Origin: Candidatus Nanopelagicales bacterium
Lineage (GTDB): Bacteria > Actinomycetota > Actinomycetes > S36-B12 > GCA-2699445
Length of the DNA: 9,527 nt
NCBI GenBank assembly: GCA_029939085.1
Contig: JAOZTQ010000041.1
Coordinates: forward strand, 1 to 9,527
Reading direction: 5' to 3'
Shown: piece by piece, positions 1 through 5,904 of the stretch
Numbering within the stretch: the first letter of the stretch is position 1
Layout of the letters: every line of letters begins with the position of its first letter
Position numbers and translations under genes: made by a program
The notes under the pieces: generated by a model
What the model saw: only the letters and a program-made list of their open reading frames with translations
Told to the model about the DNA's origin: nothing
Databases searched by the model: none

Positions 1-663
1 ACTTGCACGATGTGTAAGGGTCGAGGCGAAGTACAGATGGTTCAGCGTTCCTTCTTAGGGCAAGTTATGACGACTCGAGCCTGCCCACAATGCCGCGGAT
101 TTGGAAACATCATCCAGAACCCATGCCACGAGTGCTCCGGCGATGGTCGAGTTCGTACCAAGCGAACAGTTGCGTTCCGAGTGCCGCCTGGAGTGGAGAC
201 GGGAACACGCATCCAGTTAGCAGGCGAGGGTGAAATTGGACCTGGCGCAGGGCCAGCGGGAGATCTTTACATCGAGGTGCAAGAAAAGGCACACCCGATT
301 TTCCACCGCAAAGGCGATGACCTTCACTGCACTCTGCCCGTGCCGATGACAGCTGCCGCTCTGGGCGTGACTGTTCCGCTGGAGACTCTAGACGGTGAAC
401 AAATTGTCGATATCGAGCCTGGGACTCAATCGGGATCGCAACGAGTCCTGAAAGATCAGGGAGTTCCCCATCTGCGAGGCCAAGGGCGAGGCGACTTGAT
501 CGTCCACTTCGACGTCCTCACGCCAACCTCACTGGATGCGGGTCAACGAGCACTACTAGAGCAACTCGCGGCGATTCGCGACGAAGAAAAGATCACGGTC
601 AATCCCGTGGAGCAGGAACCGACGTTCTTCGGTCGCATTAGGGATGCGTTTTCCGGCAGATGA
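1..663 (+). CDS. dnaJ: Chaperone protein DnaJ, C-terminal part (5' end outside window)
   Basis: Co-chaperone that delivers unfolded proteins to DnaK and stimulates its ATPase in the cytoplasm. The open frame enters at base 1, so the visible 220 codons lack the J domain, the Gly/Phe region and the first zinc motif. Three of the four CxxCxGxG zinc-finger motifs remain, at visible residues 2-9 (CTMCKGRG), 28-35 (CPQCRGFG) and 42-49 (CHECSGDG). They are followed by the two substrate-binding beta domains (PPGVETGTRIQLAGEGE near 62-78, HPIF at 98-101, GRGDLIVHFDV near 162-172) and a short C-terminal tail. The ATG at base 10 lies inside a zinc motif and is not the start. The gene overlaps rsmE by 4 bases (ATGA), as is usual for the dnaJ copy that follows hrcA in Actinomycetota; hrcA itself is not visible. 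The family is certain. The paralogue (dnaJ2 rather than the dnaK-linked dnaJ1) is inferred from the neighbour. Confidence 0.97.
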   Translation, partial: TCTMCKGRGEVQMVQRSFLGQVMTTRACPQCRGFGNIIQNPCHECSGDGRVRTKRTVAFRVPPGVETGTRIQLAGEGEIGPGAGPAGDLYIEVQEKAHPIFHRKGDDLHCTLPVPMTAAALGVTVPLETLDGEQIVDIEPGTQSGSQRVLKDQGVPHLRGQGRGDLIVHFDVLTPTSLDAGQRALLEQLAAIRDEEKITVNPVEQEPTFFGRIRDAFSGR

Positions 664-1406
664 GTCCACCGGTCTTTATGCTGTCGCCGGAGCTGCTCGC
701 TGAAGTCTCTTCCGGCACCGACGTTGAGGTGTCAGGTGACGAGGGAAAGCATGGAACTCGATCGTTACGGCTACGCATTGGTGAGACTGTCGAACTTGTG
801 GATGGTGCCGGCCGACGAGCGGTAGGGAGCGTATGTGATTTGGCACGTGAGGCCTTTTCGGTGGCAGTTCAATCAGTTACTGATGAGGAAAAAGCGCATC
901 CGACACTAACGGTTGTACAGGCCTTGGCTAAGGGGGATCGTGGTGAGTCTGCGGTCGAGATGCTCACCGAGTCCGGGGTGGATCGAATCGTGCCATGGTC
1001 GGCGGAACGCAGCATTTCGGTATGGAAGGCTGACCGTCGTGAACGCGGACTGCGGCGCTGGCGTTCCACTGCCCGAGCTGCGAGTAAGCAAGCTCGAAGA
1101 TCCTGGTTACCAGAGGTCGCAGATTTGCATTCGACGCGTGAGGTCATCGAACTTTTCGCAACGCACACTCAAGTCTTTGTGCTGCACGAGGATGCCGCAG
1201 AACGGCTGGCCCGAACACCCCTCTCGAATACCGATGAAATCCTTCTGATCGTTGGTCCCGAGGGCGGTCTTACTGATGCCGAAGCCGATAGTTTCGTTTC
1301 CGCCGGCGCACAGTTAGTACGTCTGGGTGACTCGGTATTGCGGACCTCAACTGCTGGAGTCGCAGGGGTATCGGTTGTCGCTGCGCGTTCGGGTCGGTGG
1401 GGTTGA
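660..1406 (+). CDS. rsmE: 16S rRNA (uracil(1498)-N(3))-methyltransferase RsmE
   Basis: SAM-dependent SPOUT (trefoil-knot) methyltransferase that forms m3U1498 in helix 44 of 16S rRNA on the assembled 30S subunit. The 248-residue length is normal. The N-terminal PUA-like domain covers about residues 1-72, with the family opening PxFML and the GDEGKHGTRSLRLRIGE segment. The catalytic domain shows ALAKGDRGESAVEMLTESGVDRI (88-110), GPEGGLT (199-205) and the knot loop LGDSVLRTSTA (222-232), which binds SAM. The ATG at 660 overlaps the dnaJ stop by 4 bases, indicating translational coupling; I see no well-spaced Shine-Dalgarno. dnaJ-rsmE is a recurrent actinobacterial pair. Many proteins of other phyla have LRTETA where this one has LRTSTA; I recall the Ser form as common in Actinomycetota, so I do not read it as loss of activity. 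Confidence 0.96.
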   Translation: MSPPVFMLSPELLAEVSSGTDVEVSGDEGKHGTRSLRLRIGETVELVDGAGRRAVGSVCDLAREAFSVAVQSVTDEEKAHPTLTVVQALAKGDRGESAVEMLTESGVDRIVPWSAERSISVWKADRRERGLRRWRSTARAASKQARRSWLPEVADLHSTREVIELFATHTQVFVLHEDAAERLARTPLSNTDEILLIVGPEGGLTDAEADSFVSAGAQLVRLGDSVLRTSTAGVAGVSVVAARSGRWG

Positions 1407-1455
1407 TCGTGAGGCGTAATGTAGTCGCTGCCATAGTCATGCGAACGCACCTGAG

Positions 1456-1461
1456 TAGGCT
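1456..1461 (+). promoter_or_regulatory. Probable -10 element of a leaderless promoter for the HIT gene
   Basis: TAGGCT fits the actinobacterial TANNNT -10 pattern and ends exactly 6 bases before the ATG at 1468, so transcription would be expected to begin at or next to the A of the start codon. No purine-rich Shine-Dalgarno lies before this ATG. A weak -35-like TAGTCA (1434-1439) lies 16 bases upstream. The same hexamer with the same 6-base spacing occurs before the minus-strand gene that starts at 7229. The leaderless reading is an inference from spacing. Confidence 0.5.
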
Positions 1462-1467
1462 GTTGCC

Positions 1468-1809
1468 ATGAGTGACTGTTTGTTTTGCGGTATCGCCGCT
1501 GGTGAGATTCCGGCGGATGTGATTTATCGCGACGAGGATTTCGTCGCATTTAATGACATCAGTCCAACGGCACCTACGCATGCGCTGGTCATCCCGATTA
1601 AGCACTACGAAAATATCGTTGAAATAGCAGAGGCCGATGCCGAACTTGCCGGACGGTTTATTAGCACCGCGGCTGTAGTCGCCAAGCAAGAGGATATCCA
1701 TGAAGGGTTCCGACTCGTTACCAACACGGGAGATGAGGGCGGGCAAAGTGTGCACCACGTTCATCTGCATGTGCTTGGTGGCAGACAACTGACTTGGCCA
1801 GCCGGATAG
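1468..1809 (+). CDS. HIT family (Hint-type) nucleotide-binding hydrolase
   Basis: Histidine-triad protein of the HINT branch, a small cytoplasmic dimer that hydrolyses purine nucleoside phosphoramidates and, in some bacteria, acyl-adenylates. Its physiological substrate is generally unclear. The 113 residues match the family length. The active-site triad is HHVHLHV at residues 96-102, preceded by NTGDEGGQSV (86-95). FNDISPTAPTHALVIPIKH (28-46) is the typical central strand region. Cys4 and Cys7 (CLFC) form the N-terminal pair that contributes to a structural zinc site in many members. The ATG at 1468 is chosen because MSDCLFCGI is the family N-terminus. The gene lies 61 bases after rsmE and 63 bases before phoH, so it is less tightly coupled than its neighbours and probably has its own leaderless promoter. 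An HIT gene between rsmE and phoH is common in Actinomycetota. hinT would be a reasonable symbol but is not certain. Confidence 0.94.
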   Translation: MSDCLFCGIAAGEIPADVIYRDEDFVAFNDISPTAPTHALVIPIKHYENIVEIAEADAELAGRFISTAAVVAKQEDIHEGFRLVTNTGDEGGQSVHHVHLHVLGGRQLTWPAG

Positions 1810-1861
1810 TTTCCTTATGCAACTTTTGCCATTTCGCCATTACCATTGGGTAAATCCTGTT

Positions 1862-1867
1862 GAGAGG
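1862..1867 (+). promoter_or_regulatory. Shine-Dalgarno that decides the phoH start
   Basis: GAGAGG lies 5 bases before the ATG at 1873. An in-frame GTG at 1867 overlaps this element and so could not use it, which argues for the ATG. The gap 1810-1872 otherwise holds a TTGCCA -35-like hexamer (1826-1831) with no well-placed -10, so I do not call a promoter there. Confidence 0.55.
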
Positions 1868-1872
1868 TGCGA

Positions 1873-2880
1873 ATGGCGTCGGTGACCGCGGAAGCGCGAT
1901 TAACCGTTCCGGATACCCAGCCGATGGTGGCCTTGTTGGGTTCTGGCGATTCCTTATTGCGGGTCGTTGAAGATGCTTTCCCTGGGCTAGATATCCATGC
2001 GCGAGGCAACCTCCTCACCATCGCCGGCGCTGAACCAGACGTACAAATGTGCGAGCGAGTGTTTATGGAGATGCTCGCGGTTTTAGACACTGGTCAGCCC
2101 CTCACCCCCGATGCAGTAGAGCGATCTATCGCCATGCTTCGGTCAGGCCACGAACAACCATCCAGCGTGCTGACCGCGAATATCCTCTCGTCACGAGGTC
2201 GCACGATTCGCGCGAAAACTTTGGGTCAAAAGCATTACGTCGATGCGATTGACAGCCACACCATCACTTTCGGTATCGGACCGGCCGGGACCGGTAAGAC
2301 TTATCTTGCTGTAGCTAAGGCCGTCCAGGCGTTGCAGGAGAAGGAAGTCAATCGCATCGTCTTGACGCGACCTGCGGTTGAGGCTGGTGAACGACTAGGT
2401 TTCCTGCCAGGTACTTTGATCGACAAAATCGATCCTTACCTTCGCCCGCTCTATGACGCACTTCACGATATGACGGATCCAGACTCCATCCCGCGGTTGA
2501 TGGCTAGTGGCACCATCGAAGTCGCCCCACTGGCATATATGCGCGGACGGACCCTCAACGATGCGTTCATCATCCTGGACGAGGCGCAGAACACCACGCC
2601 TGAGCAGATGAAAATGTTCCTAACCCGACTTGGTTTCGGCTCCACAATGGTGGTTACGGGAGATGTAACCCAGGTAGATCTCCCAGGTGGGCAGTCATCA
2701 GGTTTACGTGTCGTAGAAAAAATTCTCTCTGGCGTCGATGACGTTGCTTTTTGTCGGTTGGATTCGCAGGATGTAGTAAGACACAAACTTGTTGGACGGA
2801 TCGTGGAGGCCTACGGACGCTATGACGAGCGCGCCAAATCCCATCACCGAAGTGAGCAGCGTGACCACCGCATCAGATAG
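1873..2880 (+). CDS. phoH: PhoH family ATPase (PhoH/YbeZ-like)
   Basis: P-loop NTPase of the PhoH/YbeZ family, related in its ATPase core to helicase superfamily 1 and found beside ybeY in many bacteria, where it is thought to assist RNA processing or ribosome maturation. The 335 residues from ATG 1873 contain a variable N-terminal region with a KH-like fold (about 17-75), then the PhoH domain: the QKHYVDAI segment (119-126), Walker A GPAGTGKT (136-143), TRPAVEAGERLGFLPG (165-180), Walker B FIILDEAQN (232-240), TRLGFGSTMVVTGD (251-264) and the conserved end FCRLDSQDVVRHKLVGRIVEAY. All nucleotide-binding motifs are intact. A GTG at 1867 would add two residues but overlaps the Shine-Dalgarno. 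The 3' end overlaps the probable start of ybeY, so the two are likely translated together. The biochemical role of this family is still poorly defined; the family call itself is firm. Confidence 0.95.
   Translation: MASVTAEARLTVPDTQPMVALLGSGDSLLRVVEDAFPGLDIHARGNLLTIAGAEPDVQMCERVFMEMLAVLDTGQPLTPDAVERSIAMLRSGHEQPSSVLTANILSSRGRTIRAKTLGQKHYVDAIDSHTITFGIGPAGTGKTYLAVAKAVQALQEKEVNRIVLTRPAVEAGERLGFLPGTLIDKIDPYLRPLYDALHDMTDPDSIPRLMASGTIEVAPLAYMRGRTLNDAFIILDEAQNTTPEQMKMFLTRLGFGSTMVVTGDVTQVDLPGGQSSGLRVVEKILSGVDDVAFCRLDSQDVVRHKLVGRIVEAYGRYDERAKSHHRSEQRDHRIR
2805..2809 (+). promoter_or_regulatory. Possible ribosome binding site for ybeY inside phoH
   Basis: GGAGG occurs 12 bases before the ATG at 2822, which is longer than the usual 5-9. 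It is the strongest Shine-Dalgarno-like run near the possible ybeY starts, so it gives modest support for ATG 2822 over the in-frame GTG codons at 2852 and 2861. Confidence 0.35.
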
Positions 2881-3349
2881 AAATCTTGACATTAGTAACG
2901 ACACCGGTGATGACTCGCCAGTTGCCGACCTCACTTTGTTGGCTGTGTTTCTACTCGACGAACTGCGTATGGCACCGGACGCCGAACTATCTATCTCGCT
3001 GGTCGACGAAGAGGCTATGGCTGCGCTTCATGCGGAATGGATGGGCGAGCCAGGACCAACTGATGTCTTGAGTTTCCCATTGGACGATCTGCGTGAACCA
3101 GCTCCGCACGAGCCGCCTCCTTCGGGTGTTATGGGAGATGTTGTTTTGTGCCCGGCGGTTGCAGATCGTCAAGCCGTCGTGGCTGGTCACGATCAAGCAC
3201 ATGAGTTACGAATCCTGCTGACACACGGAGTTCTGCACTTATTGGGGCATGACCACGTTGAGCCGGAAGAAGAAACTGTCATGTTTGGCCGACAGCGCGA
3301 GCTGGTGTCGCGCTACGAGGCGCAACTGGCGTCTGGAGCTGGTGAATGA
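2822..3349 (+). CDS. ybeY: Endoribonuclease YbeY (rRNA maturation factor)
   Basis: Zinc metallo-endoribonuclease involved in 16S rRNA 3'-end maturation and ribosome quality control. The signature HGVLHLLGHDH supplies the three zinc ligands His135, His139 and His145, numbered from ATG 2822. GPTDVLSFP (78-86) and GDVVLCP (105-111) are also typical. The 175-residue length is close to actinobacterial homologues. The start is uncertain. ATG 2822 gives a 59-base overlap with phoH. In-frame GTGs at 2852 and 2861 would shorten the protein by 10 or 13 residues, and family similarity begins only near LDISNDTG (residue 22). A TTG at 2789 is unlikely. The stop overlaps the next ATG by 4 bases, giving a coupled phoH-ybeY-corC order equivalent to ybeZ-ybeY-ybeX of E. 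coli. The function call is firm; the exact N-terminus is not. Confidence 0.93.
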   Translation: MTSAPNPITEVSSVTTASDRNLDISNDTGDDSPVADLTLLAVFLLDELRMAPDAELSISLVDEEAMAALHAEWMGEPGPTDVLSFPLDDLREPAPHEPPPSGVMGDVVLCPAVADRQAVVAGHDQAHELRILLTHGVLHLLGHDHVEPEEETVMFGRQRELVSRYEAQLASGAGE

Positions 3350-4665
3350 GCGGGCAGTTTTGGCTGCTATTACTGATCATTGTCCTGGTAGCACTCGCGT
3401 GGCTGTTCGCCGCTGCAGAAGCGTCATATGCTCGGCTATCTCGGGCCCGACTCGAGGAAGAGATCGCTTCGGGAAATGGTCGTGCGGAAAAGCTTTTGAC
3501 TGTTGCTGATGACCCAGTCAAATACGTCAACGCACTACTCTTGGCTGGTACCTTTACCGCCCTGACCGCGTTCGCAGCAGTCATCGGTCTGGTCGCGGAA
3601 CTGCTGAGCTGGTCATTTGGATGGGAACTGGTGCTGGCTACCGCAATCATGGGGACACTGTCTTATGTGCTTTTTGGTGTTTCCGCACGAACGGTTGGTC
3701 GACAGCACCCAACCAGAATCGCGCTAGCAACTCTGGGTCTGACAAAACTGGTTACCGCGGTCTTAGGGCCGGTTACGAAACTACTTATTCTGCTGGGCAA
3801 CGTTATAACTCCAGGTCGCGGTTATCGCACTGGCCCGTTTAGCACTCAGGCGGAGCTTCGCGAACTGGTCAATGCGGCACAAAAGGCTGCGTTGATTGAA
3901 GACCAGGAGTCCCGCATGATTCATTCGGTTTTCGATCTGGGTGGCACAACTGCTCGTCAGGTGATGGTTCCGCGAACGGAAATGGTGTTCATTGAACGGG
4001 GTAAAAACCTGCGACAGGCTCAGTCGCTGGCATTGAGATCCGGCTTCTCTAGAATTCCAGTTATCGGCGAGGGGACCGATGATGTCGTCGGCGTGATGTT
4101 CCTTAAAGACGTTATGCAACGTCTGTTCGAGCATCGAGATGCCGATCGCTCGGAGCGGGTTGAGTCCCTGATGCGTAGTGTTTCGTTCGTCCCGGATAGT
4201 AAACCCGTAGACGATCTGTTGCGCGAAATGCAGGCGAATCGGGAGCACTTGGCGATCGTTGTGGATGAGTTCGGGGGTACGGCGGGACTGGTAACGATTG
4301 AGGACATCCTGGAGGAAATCGTCGGTGAGATAGCAGATGAGTACGACCAGGAAGTTCCTGAGATTGTGTCCTTGGCTGATGGCCAACTTCGAATCAGTCC
4401 CCGGGTGTCACTGGATCATTTCGGAGAGGCTGTGGATATCGATCTAGATGGCGATGTTGAGGGAGTCGACACTGTGGGCGGTCTACTTGCGCTACGGCTT
4501 GGCCGGGTACCGATACCGGGGGCAGAGATTGTCGAGCAAGGTTGGCGGCTGCGAGCCGAATCAGCTGAAGGCCGTCGGAACCGAATCGGGACGATCGTGG
4601 CTATTCCGCCGGAAAAATTTGACCTCAAGGCTGTCGATCCCAAGGCAAAAGGGGAAGATGAGTGA
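3346..4665 (+). CDS. CNNM/CBS-domain membrane protein (CorC/HlyC-like, UPF0053)
   Basis: Integral membrane protein of the CNNM-CorC family, associated with Mg2+ (or Co2+) efflux or homeostasis. The related soluble E. coli CorC/YbeX lies in the same gene neighbourhood. The 439 residues show a DUF21 membrane domain with segments near 5-24, 61-88, 92-112 and 125-152. A linker with QAELRELVNAAQ (168-179) and RQVMVPRTEMVFI (204-216) leads to a CBS pair (about 205-330) containing HLAIVVDEFGGTAGLVTIEDILEEIVGEI (301-329). A CorC_HlyC transporter-associated domain (about 338-422) ends in GWRLRA and NRIGTIVAI. GGAG at 3335-3338 lies 7 bases before the ATG at 3346, and the ATG overlaps the ybeY stop. 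The older name 'hemolysin' is misleading; no toxin function is implied. Its place between ybeY and era is typical of Actinomycetota. Confidence 0.93.
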   Translation: MSGQFWLLLLIIVLVALAWLFAAAEASYARLSRARLEEEIASGNGRAEKLLTVADDPVKYVNALLLAGTFTALTAFAAVIGLVAELLSWSFGWELVLATAIMGTLSYVLFGVSARTVGRQHPTRIALATLGLTKLVTAVLGPVTKLLILLGNVITPGRGYRTGPFSTQAELRELVNAAQKAALIEDQESRMIHSVFDLGGTTARQVMVPRTEMVFIERGKNLRQAQSLALRSGFSRIPVIGEGTDDVVGVMFLKDVMQRLFEHRDADRSERVESLMRSVSFVPDSKPVDDLLREMQANREHLAIVVDEFGGTAGLVTIEDILEEIVGEIADEYDQEVPEIVSLADGQLRISPRVSLDHFGEAVDIDLDGDVEGVDTVGGLLALRLGRVPIPGAEIVEQGWRLRAESAEGRRNRIGTIVAIPPEKFDLKAVDPKAKGEDE

Positions 4666-4991
4666 CACCGGATTTGAGTCCTGACGATCAGAAGCTAGTG
4701 GTGCTTGCCCGCGCGGCCCAGGCACGCATCAAGTCCGCAGCGGGCGCTGCCGTTCGGGATAACACCGGACGGACCTACGCTGGAGCTGAGGTGACATTGC
4801 CCTCACTCAACCTAAGTGCGGTCGAGGTAGCGGTCGCTCAGGCCGCGGCAGCCGGTGCCGAGCGACTTGAGGCCGTCGCAGTCGTCGGTGATAGCGATAA
4901 GGGCAGGGCAGCGGCTGCGGATCTCGGCTGTCGCACGCTGATCCGGGCGGATAGTTCCGGTAATCCGATCTCCTCCGAAGAAATGAGCTGA
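4662..4991 (+). CDS. Cytidine deaminase-like protein lacking the zinc site (conserved era neighbour)
   Basis: Small 109-residue protein resembling the N-terminal half of the cytidine deaminase fold. GAAVRDNTGRTYAGAEV (28-44) corresponds to the substrate-binding sheet of true cytidine deaminases (GRIYTGCNVE-like), and NLSAVEVAVAQAAAAG (50-65) to the helix that should carry the catalytic C-A-E motif. Here that stretch reads A-V-E: Glu55 is kept but the Cys/His zinc ligand is Ala53. No PCxxC motif follows, and the only cysteine is Cys90. It is therefore unlikely to deaminate cytidine, despite automatic 'cytidine deaminase' labels on such genes. The start is a GTG overlapping the upstream stop (GTGA), with AGGGGAAG at 4650-4657 as Shine-Dalgarno. 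The stop lies 4 bases before era. I recall similar short proteins in the same position in Mycobacterium (Rv2365c) and Streptomyces, which argues for a conserved non-enzymatic role. The function is unknown. Confidence 0.85.
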   Translation: MTPDLSPDDQKLVVLARAAQARIKSAAGAAVRDNTGRTYAGAEVTLPSLNLSAVEVAVAQAAAAGAERLEAVAVVGDSDKGRAAAADLGCRTLIRADSSGNPISSEEMS

Positions 4992-4995
4992 AGCG

Positions 4996-5904
4996 ATGCG
5001 ATCTGGTTTCGCGTGCGTAGTTGGCAGGCCAAACGTCGGTAAGTCGACTTTGGTAAATGCGCTGGTGGGCCAAAAGATCGCCATCACCTCAGAGCGACCG
5101 CAAACAACGCGCCACGTCATTCGCGGTGTCGTTCATCGTCCCGAGGCTCAACTTGTTTTGGTGGATACGCCCGGTTTACATAAACCCCGGACTCTTCTCG
5201 GCAAACGGCTAAACGATCAAGTACGAGAAGCCTGGGCTCAGGTCGATGTCATGGTGCAGTGTTTTCCAGTTAATGAAAAACCCGGTCCGGGTGATCGGTT
5301 GATCGCGCGAGAGTCTGCAACTGCTAATCGTGGTCGGCGGATCGCGGTAGTCACCAAAACTGATTTAGCGGGAAGTGAGCAGATCGGCGCACAGCTCTTG
5401 GCAGTGGCCGATTTGGGGGAGAAGTCGGAGCGCGACTGGGATGAGATCGTTCCGGTAAGTGCTGCGAACGGGGATGGATTGGAGATCTTGACCGAACTTC
5501 TGCTTCGAGATCTCCCTGAAGGACCAGCGCTTTATCCCGACGGCGTTATAACCGAAGAACCCGAACAATCACTCGTGGCAGAAATAATCCGTGAGGTGGC
5601 CTTAGCGGGGATGTCAGACGAACTGCCACACTCGATCGCTGTGGTTGTTGAGGAGATGCAGCAGCGTGAGGGTCGGCCCGAATCCGATCCGCTCGTGGAT
5701 ATCAACGCATGGTTATTCGTCGAGCGCGACAGTCAAAAAGCCATCGTGGTGGGGCGTCGTGGCGAGGGAATTCGCCGTATCGGAACCGAGTCACGTAAGC
5801 GGATAGAGGCACTGTTAGGGACCCGAGTCTTTTTGGACTTACGGGTAAAAATCGCTAAGGACTGGCAGCGCGATCCGAAACAGATGAACCGACTCGGTTT
5901 CTAA
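4996..5904 (+). CDS. era: GTPase Era
   Basis: Essential GTPase that binds the 3' end of 16S rRNA and couples 30S maturation to growth. The 302 residues show all expected parts: G1 GRPNVGKS (10-17), the switch I region with PQTTRH (35-40), G3 DTPG (57-60), G4 TKTD (120-123) and G5 VSA (154-156). A C-terminal KH domain (about 205-290) has the RNA-binding GRRG loop at 253-256 and ends in KDWQRDPKQMNRLGF. The G4 motif has Thr in place of the usual Asn (NKxD), which I recall as normal in actinobacterial Era. ATG 4996 follows the deaminase-like gene by 4 bases; RSGFACVVGRPN matches the family N-terminus. The gene closes the phoH-ybeY-corC-era unit. Its stop codon overlaps that of the convergent minus-strand gene, so no intergenic terminator separates the two. 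Confidence 0.97.
   Translation: MRSGFACVVGRPNVGKSTLVNALVGQKIAITSERPQTTRHVIRGVVHRPEAQLVLVDTPGLHKPRTLLGKRLNDQVREAWAQVDVMVQCFPVNEKPGPGDRLIARESATANRGRRIAVVTKTDLAGSEQIGAQLLAVADLGEKSERDWDEIVPVSAANGDGLEILTELLLRDLPEGPALYPDGVITEEPEQSLVAEIIREVALAGMSDELPHSIAVVVEEMQQREGRPESDPLVDINAWLFVERDSQKAIVVGRRGEGIRRIGTESRKRIEALLGTRVFLDLRVKIAKDWQRDPKQMNRLGF

Noticed and set aside
222..232. Residues LGDSVLRTSTA of RsmE lack the Glu of the common LRTETA motif
   Set aside because: Positions given are residue numbers of RsmE. I recall LRTSTA as the usual actinobacterial form, so it is not evidence of a broken enzyme.
1270..1788. Long minus-strand open frame (172 codons) opposite rsmE and the HIT gene
   Set aside because: It spans the 3' half of one confident gene, an intergenic gap and most of another. 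Its translation is rich in Arg and Thr with no domain motif, as expected of an antisense shadow.
1840..1853. Small hairpin TTACC-N4-GGTAA before phoH
   Set aside because: It has only five base pairs and no U tract, and nothing resembles a riboswitch or attenuator. It is well within chance.
5353..5364. Era G4 motif TKTD in place of NKxD
   Set aside because: I recall TKxD as usual in actinobacterial Era proteins (for example Mycobacterium), so it is a lineage trait rather than a defect.
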